The notes under the pieces were generated by a model. It ran no database searches, was not told where the DNA came from, and was given only the letters and a program-made list of their open reading frames with translations. From positions 744,001 to 808,000 of the forward strand of contig JACJXZ010000002.1 of assembly GCA_020636375.1 (NCBI GenBank): a stretch of 64,000 bases of DNA, read 5' to 3'. Below are positions 9,911 to 17,881 of the stretch, piece by piece; the stretch's first letter is position 1, and each line of letters begins with the position of its first letter. Position numbers and translations under genes: made by a program. This DNA is from Lewinellaceae bacterium (lineage in GTDB: Bacteria; Bacteroidota; Bacteroidia; Chitinophagales; Saprospiraceae).

Positions 9911-11010
9911 TGGATACCAATAGCATCCTATTCGTCGTCGGGGCGCGGCCGAATTTCGTAAAAATCGCCCCCGTCTGCCAGGCACTCCGGGAGCAGGGCG
10001 GCCTGTCTTACCAGATAGCCCACACCGGCCAGCATTACGACCGGATGATGTCCGGCATTTTCTTTGAGGAATTGGCTATTCCAGCCCCCGATTTCCACCT
10101 GCGTGCAGAAGGGAAAACCCACGCACGGCAAACCGGAGAAATAATGATGAAGCTGGAGGCATTGTGCCAGGCGCATACCTTCACTGCCCTGGTCGTGATC
10201 GGCGATGTCAATTCGACGCTGGCGGGGGCTTTGGCAGGATCAAAGCTCCAGATTCCGGTCGCCCATATCGAGGCGGGCCTGCGCAGTTTCAACCGCTGCA
10301 TGCCGGAGGAGATCAACCGCATCGCTACAGACCATATATCCAGCCTGCTGTTCGCCCCTTCCCACACAGCAATGGCCAACTTGAAGCGGGAAGGGCTGGA
10401 AAGCCGCTCCTGCTTCAGCGGAGACGTCATGTACGACATGATCCTGAAAGGCTTAAAAATAGCGGAGCGCCAATCATCCATCCTGGCTGAGCTGCGCCTC
10501 GAACCCCGGGGCTATTATCTGGCCACCCTGCACCGGCCTTACAATGTGGATGATGGCCGGCAGCTAAGGGAGATCATAGCCGGTTTATCCCGGCTTGAGG
10601 AAAAAGTGATCCTGGCGGCCCATCCCCGCCTCCGGAAGAACCTGAAGCGGTTCGGGATCGTCCCGGGCAGCAATATCCAGTTATCAGAACCCCTGGGCTA
10701 TCTCGATTTTATCCTGCTGGAAAAAAATGCGATCAAGATCGTCACCGATTCCGGCGGCATCCAGAAGGAAGCCTTTTTTATCGGGACGCCCTGCGTAACC
10801 CTGCGGCCGGAAACCGAATGGATGGAAACAGTGGCGGCGGGCGCCAATATCCTGGTGAAATGCCGAACCGCAGACGCTATCGTCCGGGCGGCAAGCTGCG
10901 AAAAGGTGCCCCAATACGGCAACAAACCCTACGGCAACGGCCGGGCCGGCGAGATCATCGTCGAGGCGCTCCAGGCCAGGTTCTGTTGCCGGAACACACA
11001 AACTACATAA
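9910..11010 (+). CDS. wecB: UDP-N-acetylglucosamine 2-epimerase (non-hydrolysing)
   Basis: 366 aa, normal length for the WecB/MnaA family, which interconverts UDP-GlcNAc and UDP-ManNAc in the cytoplasm. Recognisable motifs in order: VGARPNFVK (residues 8-16), HTGQHYD (about 38), VIGDVNST (about 95), HIEAGLRSF (about 119), HRPYNVD (about 203), TDSGGIQKE (about 278) and TLRPETEW (about 295). The start overlaps the previous stop by one base. Together with the dehydrogenase at the left edge it could supply UDP-ManNAc(A) for surface polysaccharide. Confidence 0.93.
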   Translation: MDTNSILFVVGARPNFVKIAPVCQALREQGGLSYQIAHTGQHYDRMMSGIFFEELAIPAPDFHLRAEGKTHARQTGEIMMKLEALCQAHTFTALVVIGDVNSTLAGALAGSKLQIPVAHIEAGLRSFNRCMPEEINRIATDHISSLLFAPSHTAMANLKREGLESRSCFSGDVMYDMILKGLKIAERQSSILAELRLEPRGYYLATLHRPYNVDDGRQLREIIAGLSRLEEKVILAAHPRLRKNLKRFGIVPGSNIQLSEPLGYLDFILLEKNAIKIVTDSGGIQKEAFFIGTPCVTLRPETEWMETVAAGANILVKCRTADAIVRAASCEKVPQYGNKPYGNGRAGEIIVEALQARFCCRNTQTT

Positions 11011-11014
11011 ACTT

Positions 11015-11947
11015 ATGTCCCATATCATTGACCTTAACGACAGGGCCAGGGCAACCGGTTTTATGCTCCTCGGCATTGCCATAAGCCTGCGCCCCTATCA
11101 GTGGATAAAGAACGTCCTCGTCTTTGCAGCCCTGTTCTTTTCCCTTTCCTTTTTAAACCTGGAAGCGGTTATCCTCAGCCTGAAGGCATTTGCCGCGTTC
11201 TGCCTGGTGAGCAGCGGCGTCTACCTGATGAACGACATCCGGGACCTCGAAGCCGACCGGTTGCATCCGGAGAAAAGAAACCGGCCCATCGCGGCCGGCA
11301 GGGTGCCCGTCACCGTTGCGCTGACAGCTTTGGCGGCCTTCCTGGCCTCCGGCCTGGCATTGGGTTATTCTGTCAACACCGGCTTGCTGATGGTTTTGCT
11401 ATCCTATTTCATTATTAACGTAGGGTACTCTTTTGGCCTCAAGCGGGTAGTGTTGCTGGATGTGATGATCGTGGCTTTCGGTTTTTTGCTGCGGGCAGTG
11501 GGCGGAGCTGTGGCTATCCGGGTGGATGTCTCCCCCTGGCTGTTTATCTGTACCCTGCTGCTGGCCCTGCTACTGGTGTTTGGGAAGCGGCGCCATGAGC
11601 TGGCCTCGCTGAAAGCCGGCGCCCGCCGCCACCGGAAGAGCCTGGCGGATTACACGCTCCCCTTTATCGACGGGCTCATGTTCGTCAGCGCCGGAGCCGC
11701 GCTGGTCACCTATTCCCTGTATACCATGGCGGATGAGACAGCCGCCCGGTTTGGCACCCAGTGGCTGGCCCTGACCACGCCGATGGTCATTTACGGAATT
11801 TTCCGGTATTTGTACCTGATCTATATCAAACAGTCGGGAGGCGACCCGACCTGGATGATGCTTAAAGATAAACCCTTTGTTGTTAACGGCCTGCTTTGGT
11901 TTTTGGCAGTCCTTGCCATCTTGTTTTTTTCCCGGACATCCGCATGA
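11015..11947 (+). CDS. UbiA-family polyprenyl-phosphate phosphoribosyltransferase (DPPR-synthase-like)
   Basis: 310 aa integral membrane protein. The first aspartate-rich motif is NDIRDLEAD (about residue 72), followed by HPEKRNRPIAAG; the second conserved region is LDVMIVAFGFLLRAVGG (about residue 147). SLRPYQWIKNVLVFAAL and the motif-1 sequence match the branch that transfers 5-phosphoribose from PRPP to decaprenyl/undecaprenyl phosphate, rather than quinone prenyltransferases. It starts 4 nt after wecB and is followed 6 nt later by a GT39 protein. A HAD-IB phosphatase lies close by on the opposite strand, fitting removal of the 5-phosphate. I infer production of a lipid-linked pentose donor. 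Confidence 0.85.
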   Translation: MSHIIDLNDRARATGFMLLGIAISLRPYQWIKNVLVFAALFFSLSFLNLEAVILSLKAFAAFCLVSSGVYLMNDIRDLEADRLHPEKRNRPIAAGRVPVTVALTALAAFLASGLALGYSVNTGLLMVLLSYFIINVGYSFGLKRVVLLDVMIVAFGFLLRAVGGAVAIRVDVSPWLFICTLLLALLLVFGKRRHELASLKAGARRHRKSLADYTLPFIDGLMFVSAGAALVTYSLYTMADETAARFGTQWLALTTPMVIYGIFRYLYLIYIKQSGGDPTWMMLKDKPFVVNGLLWFLAVLAILFFSRTSA

Positions 11948-11953
11948 GCAAAA

Positions 11954-14212
11954 ATGAAGCATTTGGTGAAAGCCTGGCGCAAGTCCGTTGAGCAGGTGGA
12001 CGGATTGGTGCGATACGACAGTTTGCCGGAAAGGAAGGCCAACCTCATCCTGCTGGCGATCGTTGTGCTTTTCGCAATTTTCCGGATGGCCACGATCCAT
12101 ATACCGGACATCGACCGCACGGTCTGGAAGGAGATCGACCACATCATGGTCTCGGAGAACTATTACCGGCACGGGTATCATTTTCTGAAGCCGGAAATAT
12201 CCTGGCCGGCGGAAGAACCCCGGGTGACGGCTATGGAGTTCCCACTCGTCCCCTTCCTGGCCAGCTTGCTGTACCCGGTGTTCGGGATCAATGCCTTCTC
12301 CGTCCGGCTCGTCCCTGCTATCGCCTTTTTGTTGCTTATAGTGTATGTATACAAACTCGCCAGGAGGGAAGCAGGGGTAGTCCTGGCACTAATGTCGGCT
12401 TTTTTTGCCGGCCTTTTCCCGTTGTTCGACCCGTTCAGGAACATCCTGTTCTCCGAACCGGCGATGATCTTTTTTTCGGTTTTCTCCATTTATCATTACG
12501 CGCAATGGATGGACTTCAGGAGGAAACAGGACCTGGCCCTGTTCATCCTGGGGTTTTCGCTGACCCTGGCCCTCAAACCGACGGCGCTGTACCTGCTGCT
12601 GCCGCTGGCGTGGATTTGCTTCCGGAAGTGCCGGCTCAACTTTAAAAAATATAGAGCATTGGCCTGGCCATTGGCAGCAGCGCTGATCCTTCCCGGCTTA
12701 TGGTATGGTTATGCTTATTATCTCGCTCAACACTGCATAGACGTATTCGGGGTCTTCGGAGGCCGGTTTGGCGGCCACGATAAAATGCAGACCTTCACTA
12801 TGCTGAGTTCCATTGACTGGTATTACACCATGCTCTGGAGGCTGAGAGTGCTACTCTTAGGAGGGCCCGGGCTGTTTTTCCTGCTGGCCGGGCTGGCGGT
12901 ATCTTTGTTCTATCTGAAAAGAGGACAACTTTTCGTCGCCTACCTGCTGGCCATCGCCTGTTACTTCATCATTGTTGCCGAAGGGCAGGCCGATACCTCC
13001 TACCGGCAGCTGACCATCATTCCGGCAGCCTCGTTTTTTATTGCTTTGGGCCTTATTACCTTCGGCTTTTTCATCTATTTTTTGGCGCTGGACAGTGGCA
13101 AAGGGCGGTTCAAAGCCGCAGCCCTGCCCTTTTCTCTCCTCACCTGCCTGGCCCTGCTGATTTTTTTTCCGGTGAGAAAAAAGCACATATTTCAATCCTG
13201 CTATAAAAACGCCCCTGTACATACTGCCAACTGGATACTGGCCCAGGAGATCAAAAAAGCTAAACCGGACAGCGCGAAGATCATCATGGCGGGAGAGTAC
13301 ACCATTCACAAAGGCGGGGTGGATGTCAGCCCGGTAACCTACTATTACTCGGGCCGGCAGGGCTGGACGCTCCTGGAAGGGCAATGGGACGAAGCCGGGA
13401 TCGATGAATTGAAGCACCGGGGAGCGCAGCTGTTGGGTGGCATCGGGTATTCCCGGGAACCCGAATTGGCGCAATTTCTGGCTGAACTCTGTGAGCAATA
13501 CGAGATACTTTACCAGGACTGCGGCAAAGAGCTGTTGCTGTTATCTTTGCAAAACAGGAAAGAGGTTTCAACGCCGCCCCCGAAAGGGTTTATAATAAAA
13601 CCTGGAAGCGATCTCGGAGAGCTGCGCATCCCCTTTGCTGTCTCCGTAGGCAATGATCTCAGCGTATTCATGGAGGCGGTAGGCAGCCTTCAGTCGATTG
13701 ACCTTCTCGGGCCCAAAGCAGTTGGGGCCATCCAGCTTTCCGGTCAGGCGCCCCTGTTTGGCCTCCAGGCGGGTGGCAAGCAGATCAACCTGCATGTGCC
13801 GGCACCAGGGGCCAAGCCAGTCTTCGGCGGAGGCACTTACAACGACCACCTGCCCCCCTTCAGCGCGGTGTTTTTCCAGTTGGTGCAGCGCTTCAGGCCG
13901 GATGAGGCCGGGAATCCTATCCCGCCCGAAGCGCCTGCAGGCCTCCTGAAATTCGAGAAGCGGCGCCCCGCGAAAAAAATGAATGAGAAAAAGTTCCTTG
14001 GCCCGCCAGTTGGGAATCCACCCTGCTTTGTAGCACAACAGCACAGGCAGGAGACAGGCCATGCCCAGGAAGAAGCGGATATTACCCCGGCAGAAGCGCG
14101 TGAACGCCAGCATGGTATCGGCTCTGGACAAGGTGCCGTCGAAATCGAATATGACGAGTTGCCGTTTCATTTCTGTAATGGAATAACACCAAGCTTCATA
14201 CGGAAAATATAA
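11954..14212 (+). CDS. GT39/ArnT-like membrane glycosyltransferase; 3' part of the frame runs antisense through the HAD gene
   Basis: The open frame is 752 codons, but only the first ~538 look like a glycosyltransferase. WKEIDHIMVSENYYRHG carries the catalytic acid motif in the first periplasmic loop, about eleven membrane segments follow to residue ~400, and a small soluble tail ends near LLLLSLQNRK. From 13568 onward the frame is the exact complement of the convergent HAD-IB gene and its translation is low-complexity antisense protein. A +1 shift in the A-rich stretch near 13560 would instead give a short basic tail ending at a TAA at 13593-13595, so a lost stop or a one-base error is suspected. 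The family moves sugars from polyprenyl-phosphate carriers to lipids or proteins at the outer face of the inner membrane. Confidence 0.8.
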   Translation: MKHLVKAWRKSVEQVDGLVRYDSLPERKANLILLAIVVLFAIFRMATIHIPDIDRTVWKEIDHIMVSENYYRHGYHFLKPEISWPAEEPRVTAMEFPLVPFLASLLYPVFGINAFSVRLVPAIAFLLLIVYVYKLARREAGVVLALMSAFFAGLFPLFDPFRNILFSEPAMIFFSVFSIYHYAQWMDFRRKQDLALFILGFSLTLALKPTALYLLLPLAWICFRKCRLNFKKYRALAWPLAAALILPGLWYGYAYYLAQHCIDVFGVFGGRFGGHDKMQTFTMLSSIDWYYTMLWRLRVLLLGGPGLFFLLAGLAVSLFYLKRGQLFVAYLLAIACYFIIVAEGQADTSYRQLTIIPAASFFIALGLITFGFFIYFLALDSGKGRFKAAALPFSLLTCLALLIFFPVRKKHIFQSCYKNAPVHTANWILAQEIKKAKPDSAKIIMAGEYTIHKGGVDVSPVTYYYSGRQGWTLLEGQWDEAGIDELKHRGAQLLGGIGYSREPELAQFLAELCEQYEILYQDCGKELLLLSLQNRKEVSTPPPKGFIIKPGSDLGELRIPFAVSVGNDLSVFMEAVGSLQSIDLLGPKAVGAIQLSGQAPLFGLQAGGKQINLHVPAPGAKPVFGGGTYNDHLPPFSAVFFQLVQRFRPDEAGNPIPPEAPAGLLKFEKRRPAKKMNEKKFLGPPVGNPPCFVAQQHRQETGHAQEEADITPAEARERQHGIGSGQGAVEIEYDELPFHFCNGITPSFIRKI
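13568..14170 (-). CDS. HAD-IB family phosphatase (phosphoserine-phosphatase-like)
   Basis: 200 aa from the ATG at 14170; the open frame runs further upstream but has no homology-like sequence there. All four HAD motifs are present: motif I FDFDGTLS, motif II VVVVSAS, a motif III lysine in GPEKVNRL, and motif IV AYGDSKGD. The cap between motifs I and II contains a hydrophobic helix (FFLGMACLLPVLLCYK). HAD-IB phosphatases are often encoded next to or fused with UbiA-type phosphoribosyltransferases, so dephosphorylation of polyprenyl-phosphoryl-5-phosphoribose is a reasonable inference. It is convergent with, and overlapped for its full length by, the open frame of the GT39 gene. Confidence 0.88.
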   Translation of the reverse strand: MKRQLVIFDFDGTLSRADTMLAFTRFCRGNIRFFLGMACLLPVLLCYKAGWIPNWRAKELFLIHFFRGAPLLEFQEACRRFGRDRIPGLIRPEALHQLEKHRAEGGQVVVVSASAEDWLGPWCRHMQVDLLATRLEAKQGRLTGKLDGPNCFGPEKVNRLKAAYRLHEYAEIIAYGDSKGDAQLSEIASRFYYKPFRGRR

Positions 14213-14229
14213 AAAACAACAAAAAATAG

Positions 14230-14259
14230 TTTTCAATATTAAACAAAATATTATCTTCG
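14230..14259 (+). promoter_or_regulatory. Candidate Bacteroidota promoter for the DUF1800/DUF1501 pair
   Basis: An AT-rich island in GC-rich surroundings with TTTTC at 14230-14234 and TATCTTCG at 14252-14259, close to the Bacteroidota -33 (TTG) / -7 (TAnnTTTG) consensus. It would give a leader of about 110 nt before the ATG at 14379. Both boxes deviate by a base, so this is tentative. Confidence 0.3.
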
Positions 14260-14378
14260 CATGAATAAATAGGCTCCACAGAACCCTCCCCCAGTTATTA
14301 TTATAGCACCTTTTGGCCCAAAAGAGATCATCTTTTGATGATGTTGGTATTTTTATTCGTTTGCCAAAAACCGATTTT

Positions 14379-16052
14379 ATGGACAGAAGAACTGCTATCT
14401 TCAACCTGCTGGGGAGGAAGGAAGAAAAGGCGTATGCCCGCCCCTCAGCCCCTCTCAGCGGACTGGCGCCCTACTCCGGGCCCTGGGATTTCCAACAAGC
14501 CGCTCACCTGCTTCGGCGATGTATGTTCAGCCCTACTTACAGCCAGGTCAAATGGGCTGTAGAACAGGGGCTGGGCGCCACCCTGAACAAACTTTTCGAG
14601 AACCAGCCGCTGCCGGCGCCGCCGCTCAATTCCAAATTCGGAGGAGACCCGAATGTGCCGGTCGGGTCTACCTGGGTCAATGCCCCGAACCCAACCGGCT
14701 ACGGCAACATCCTGGGTTACCGCGGCACGAGCCTGAAAGCCTGGACCATCGGGCTGCTCTGGAACGAAGGCATCTCGATCCGCGAACGGCTCACCTTATT
14801 CTGGCGCAACCATTTCCCGGTCAGTGGAGTAGAGGACGCGAAGTACCTGTACAGGAACGTCAACCTGCTCCGGCGCTACGCCTTCGGAAACTTCCGGGAA
14901 CTGGTCAAGGAAATGACCATCGACCCGGCCATGTTGATATACCTGAACGGCAACATCAACCTGGCGCAGGCACCCAATGAAAATTACGCAAGGGAATTGC
15001 TCGAATTATTCACGATCGGGAAAAAACCGCAGGTAGCGCCCGGCGATTATGTCAACTATACCGAACAGGACGTCCGGGAGATTGCCCGGGCGCTGACCGG
15101 TTGGCGGGACTACGGGTATGGGTACAACAACATCTATACCAATGGACAGATCGGAGCCGAGTTCCGGGCACAGCATCACGATACGGGGGCAAAAGCACTG
15201 TCGTCTCGTTTCAACAATGCCGTGATTAACAACGAGGGCCCTCAGGAATACCTTCGGGTGGTGGACATTGTTTTCCAGCAGCCGGAAGTGGCTCGTTTCA
15301 TTTGCCGCAAGCTGTATATGTGGTTTGTTTACTACGAGATCGATGACGAAACCGAGGCTAATGTGATCGAGCCTATGGCCCAGATCCTGCTGGACAATGA
15401 CTTTGAGATTGCCCCCGCCCTCCGGGCATTGTTATCCAGCGAACACTTCATGGACCCTGAGTACTATGGCGTCATGATAAAAAATCCCGCCGATTTTTTG
15501 ATGTCGATCCTCAAGCCTCTGGAGATAGAATATTCCCAGCCTTTAAGCCAGCAATATGACTCCTGGTACGGCTTATATGGGTTTATGCTCCCAATGCAAA
15601 TGGCCTTCTACGACCTGCCCGAAGTAGCCGGATGGAGGGCCTATTACCGGGAACCTTTGTACTACCGGCACTGGATCAGCGCCACCACGCTTCCTGCCCG
15701 TACTTTCCTGGCGCGAAACCTGAGCAATAACGGCATTCCGCCTTTTGCGTCCAATGGCATGAACATGCGCGCCGATGCATTAAAATTGATCGAAACCATA
15801 GACAATCCTTCTAATCCTGATTCGGTTGTGGAGGAGTTTACCAGAATCCTGCTGCCCAAACCCCTGGCGGACGGGCAGTACGCTACCCTGAAAAACATCC
15901 TGCTGGCGGGCCTTCCCGATTTCGAATGGACGGTGGAGTACCAAACCTATGCCCAGAACCCGGCCAACTCCGGACTGGCCGCCTCCATCGAAAGCCGGCT
16001 CCGGGGATTGCTCAGCGCTATCCTCAGCATGCCTGAATTCCACCTGATGTAA
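14379..16052 (+). CDS. DUF1800 domain-containing protein
   Basis: 557 aa from ATG 14379 (MDRRTAIFNLLG); an in-frame upstream start at 14313 is not supported by homology. The DUF1800 hallmarks are present: the N-terminal helix WDFQQAAHLLRRCMFSPT, the LTLFWRNHF block, NENYARELLELFTIG (about residue 200) and EIARALTGWRDY. Function of the family is unknown. Members are almost always paired with a DUF1501 protein, as here (58-nt gap), and are thought to act in the cell envelope. The N-terminus is not a classical signal peptide. Confidence 0.9.
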   Translation: MDRRTAIFNLLGRKEEKAYARPSAPLSGLAPYSGPWDFQQAAHLLRRCMFSPTYSQVKWAVEQGLGATLNKLFENQPLPAPPLNSKFGGDPNVPVGSTWVNAPNPTGYGNILGYRGTSLKAWTIGLLWNEGISIRERLTLFWRNHFPVSGVEDAKYLYRNVNLLRRYAFGNFRELVKEMTIDPAMLIYLNGNINLAQAPNENYARELLELFTIGKKPQVAPGDYVNYTEQDVREIARALTGWRDYGYGYNNIYTNGQIGAEFRAQHHDTGAKALSSRFNNAVINNEGPQEYLRVVDIVFQQPEVARFICRKLYMWFVYYEIDDETEANVIEPMAQILLDNDFEIAPALRALLSSEHFMDPEYYGVMIKNPADFLMSILKPLEIEYSQPLSQQYDSWYGLYGFMLPMQMAFYDLPEVAGWRAYYREPLYYRHWISATTLPARTFLARNLSNNGIPPFASNGMNMRADALKLIETIDNPSNPDSVVEEFTRILLPKPLADGQYATLKNILLAGLPDFEWTVEYQTYAQNPANSGLAASIESRLRGLLSAILSMPEFHLM

Positions 16053-16110
16053 ACCGCAACCGGTGGAAAGCTAGCCCGCATTTGATCATTTTTCAAAAAC
16101 CGATTCAGAA

Positions 16111-17679
16111 ATGAAAAGAAGAGATTTCATAAAAACCGCCGGCGCAACGGCCGGCGCGCCTTTTATCTTAAACGGCGTCGGCCTGTCTGCCGTAGGCCAG
16201 CCCTGGTTTCTCAATTTTATCAACCCGGATACGGACAGAGTGCTGGTGCTGATACGGCTCAGCGGCGGCAACGACGGCCTCAACTCCGTCATCCCGCTCG
16301 ACCAGTACGACAACCTGTACAATGCCCGGCCCAATATCATCATTCCGCAAAACAATATCATCAACGTAACCAATACCGTTGGGTTCCATCCGGAGATGGC
16401 CGGGCTGAAAGGCATTTTTGACGACGGCAAGCTGGGTATCGTGCAGAGTGTAGGCTACCCCAATCAGAACCGCTCCCACTTCAAATCCATGCAGATCTGG
16501 TATACCGGGCTGCCGGAACAGTCGGAGCAGAATACCGGGCTGACCGGCTGGCTGGGGCGCCACCTCGATACCCAGTTCCCCGGCTTCCCCGACGGATATC
16601 CCAACAGCCAGTATCCCGCACCGTTCGCCATCTCCATGGGCGATTTCGTTTCGGAAACCTGCCAGGGCCAAATCGCGAACTACAGCATTGCCCTAAACGA
16701 CCCCTTCGCGCTGGGCGACCTGGCAGAATGGGGCGGCAGCGACTTCCCGGGCACGATCTACGGGGAAGAGCTGGCTTTCCTGCGTTCCCAGATCACCAGT
16801 TCCAATGTGTACTATGACCAGATCGAAGCGGCAGCCTCCAGCGGCGCTACCGTCGCCCAATACCCGGATACGGAGATGGGCCGCCAGCTGAAAAACGTGG
16901 CGCTGATGATTTCCGGAGGATTGCAAACCCGGATTTATACCGTCAACATCTCGGGCTTTGACACCCACGCCCTGCAGGCGCAGATCGGAAGCCCGACCAC
17001 CGGCGTGCATGCCGAACTGCTCAACACGGTTTCCGAAGCCCTGGCCGCCTTCCAGCAAGACCTGACTCAACTCGGGCTGGAAGAACGCGTCATCGGCATG
17101 ACCTTCTCCGAGTTCGGCCGGCAGATCCGTTCCAACGCCAGCTACGGCACCGATCACGGCACCGCCGCGCCCCTTTTCCTCTTTGGCGGCTGCGTCAACC
17201 CCGGAATCCTGGGCGACAACCCGGAGATCCCGCAGAACGTGGCGCCCCAGGAAGGCGTGCCTATGCAGTACGATTTCCGGGATGTGTATGGCTCCTTGCT
17301 CATCGACTGGTTCGGAGCGCAGGAATCCACCATCCGGCAAATCCTGCACGATGATTTCCAGTACCTGCCCATCGTCAACCGGTGCGGCAGCATTACCGGC
17401 GCCACGGAACCCACACCTGCCCAGGATGTGGAATCCAGCTGCTATCCCAACCCATTCCGGGAGGAAACGGCCATTAAGTTCACTTCCGGCAATGAATGGG
17501 TGCGGCTGAGCATCCTCAATGTGTTCGGCCACGAGATCGAAGTGCTGACAAACCAGAAACTGAGCGAAGGCGAACACCGCATCCGGTTCGACGCCCGCAA
17601 CCTGCCGGCAGGCAACTATTACTACCGCCTGATCCTCGAAGGCCGCCAGAAGACCAAACTGATGGTGAAAATCCGGTAA
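16111..17679 (+). CDS. DUF1501 domain-containing protein, Tat-like signal, T9SS type A sorting domain
   Basis: 522 aa. The N-terminus MKRRDFIKTAGATAGAPF resembles a twin-arginine signal, as usual for DUF1501 (sulfatase-like alkaline-phosphatase fold) proteins. Conserved blocks: LIRLSGGNDGLNSVIPL (about residue 48), HFKSMQIWYTG, ISGFDTHALQ (about 280), and TFSEFGRQIRSNASYGTDHG (about 330). The C-terminal 80 residues form a T9SS type A CTD (CYPNPFREETAIKF ... LPAGNYYYR). It forms a two-gene unit with the DUF1800 gene upstream. Substrate is unknown. Confidence 0.9.
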   Translation: MKRRDFIKTAGATAGAPFILNGVGLSAVGQPWFLNFINPDTDRVLVLIRLSGGNDGLNSVIPLDQYDNLYNARPNIIIPQNNIINVTNTVGFHPEMAGLKGIFDDGKLGIVQSVGYPNQNRSHFKSMQIWYTGLPEQSEQNTGLTGWLGRHLDTQFPGFPDGYPNSQYPAPFAISMGDFVSETCQGQIANYSIALNDPFALGDLAEWGGSDFPGTIYGEELAFLRSQITSSNVYYDQIEAAASSGATVAQYPDTEMGRQLKNVALMISGGLQTRIYTVNISGFDTHALQAQIGSPTTGVHAELLNTVSEALAAFQQDLTQLGLEERVIGMTFSEFGRQIRSNASYGTDHGTAAPLFLFGGCVNPGILGDNPEIPQNVAPQEGVPMQYDFRDVYGSLLIDWFGAQESTIRQILHDDFQYLPIVNRCGSITGATEPTPAQDVESSCYPNPFREETAIKFTSGNEWVRLSILNVFGHEIEVLTNQKLSEGEHRIRFDARNLPAGNYYYRLILEGRQKTKLMVKIR

Positions 17680-17718
17680 ACCGGAGCTTACTCAACTTGC
17701 TGACACAGGCGCCCGTTA

Positions 17719-17763
17719 CTGAATGCCGGCTGCTCCCTCCAATCATGAGCAGCTGGCATTCAG
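17719..17763. repeat. Hairpin between DUF1501 and sugar-transferase genes
   Basis: A 17-bp inverted repeat with one mismatch (CTGAATGCCGGCTGCTC and its near-complement) around an 11-nt loop, 40 nt after the DUF1501 stop. There is no U-tract after it, so a rho-independent terminator is not supported. It may stabilise the upstream mRNA end or be a small mobile palindrome. Confidence 0.6.
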
Positions 17764-17881
17764 GCGGCGCCGACTTGCCACGCGCTCAAAAAATCGCAAC
17801 AACGGCATTCCACTCCCGGAGGGCAAACAACTGTCCTGCTATTTTCCCGCCAGGAAAAAAATAACCTCAAAAAAACATACT

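Noticed and set aside
13568..14212. Idea that the GT39 gene encodes a genuine second C-terminal domain
   Set aside because: The translation is exactly antisense to a HAD phosphatase with all four motifs and has no domain-like composition.
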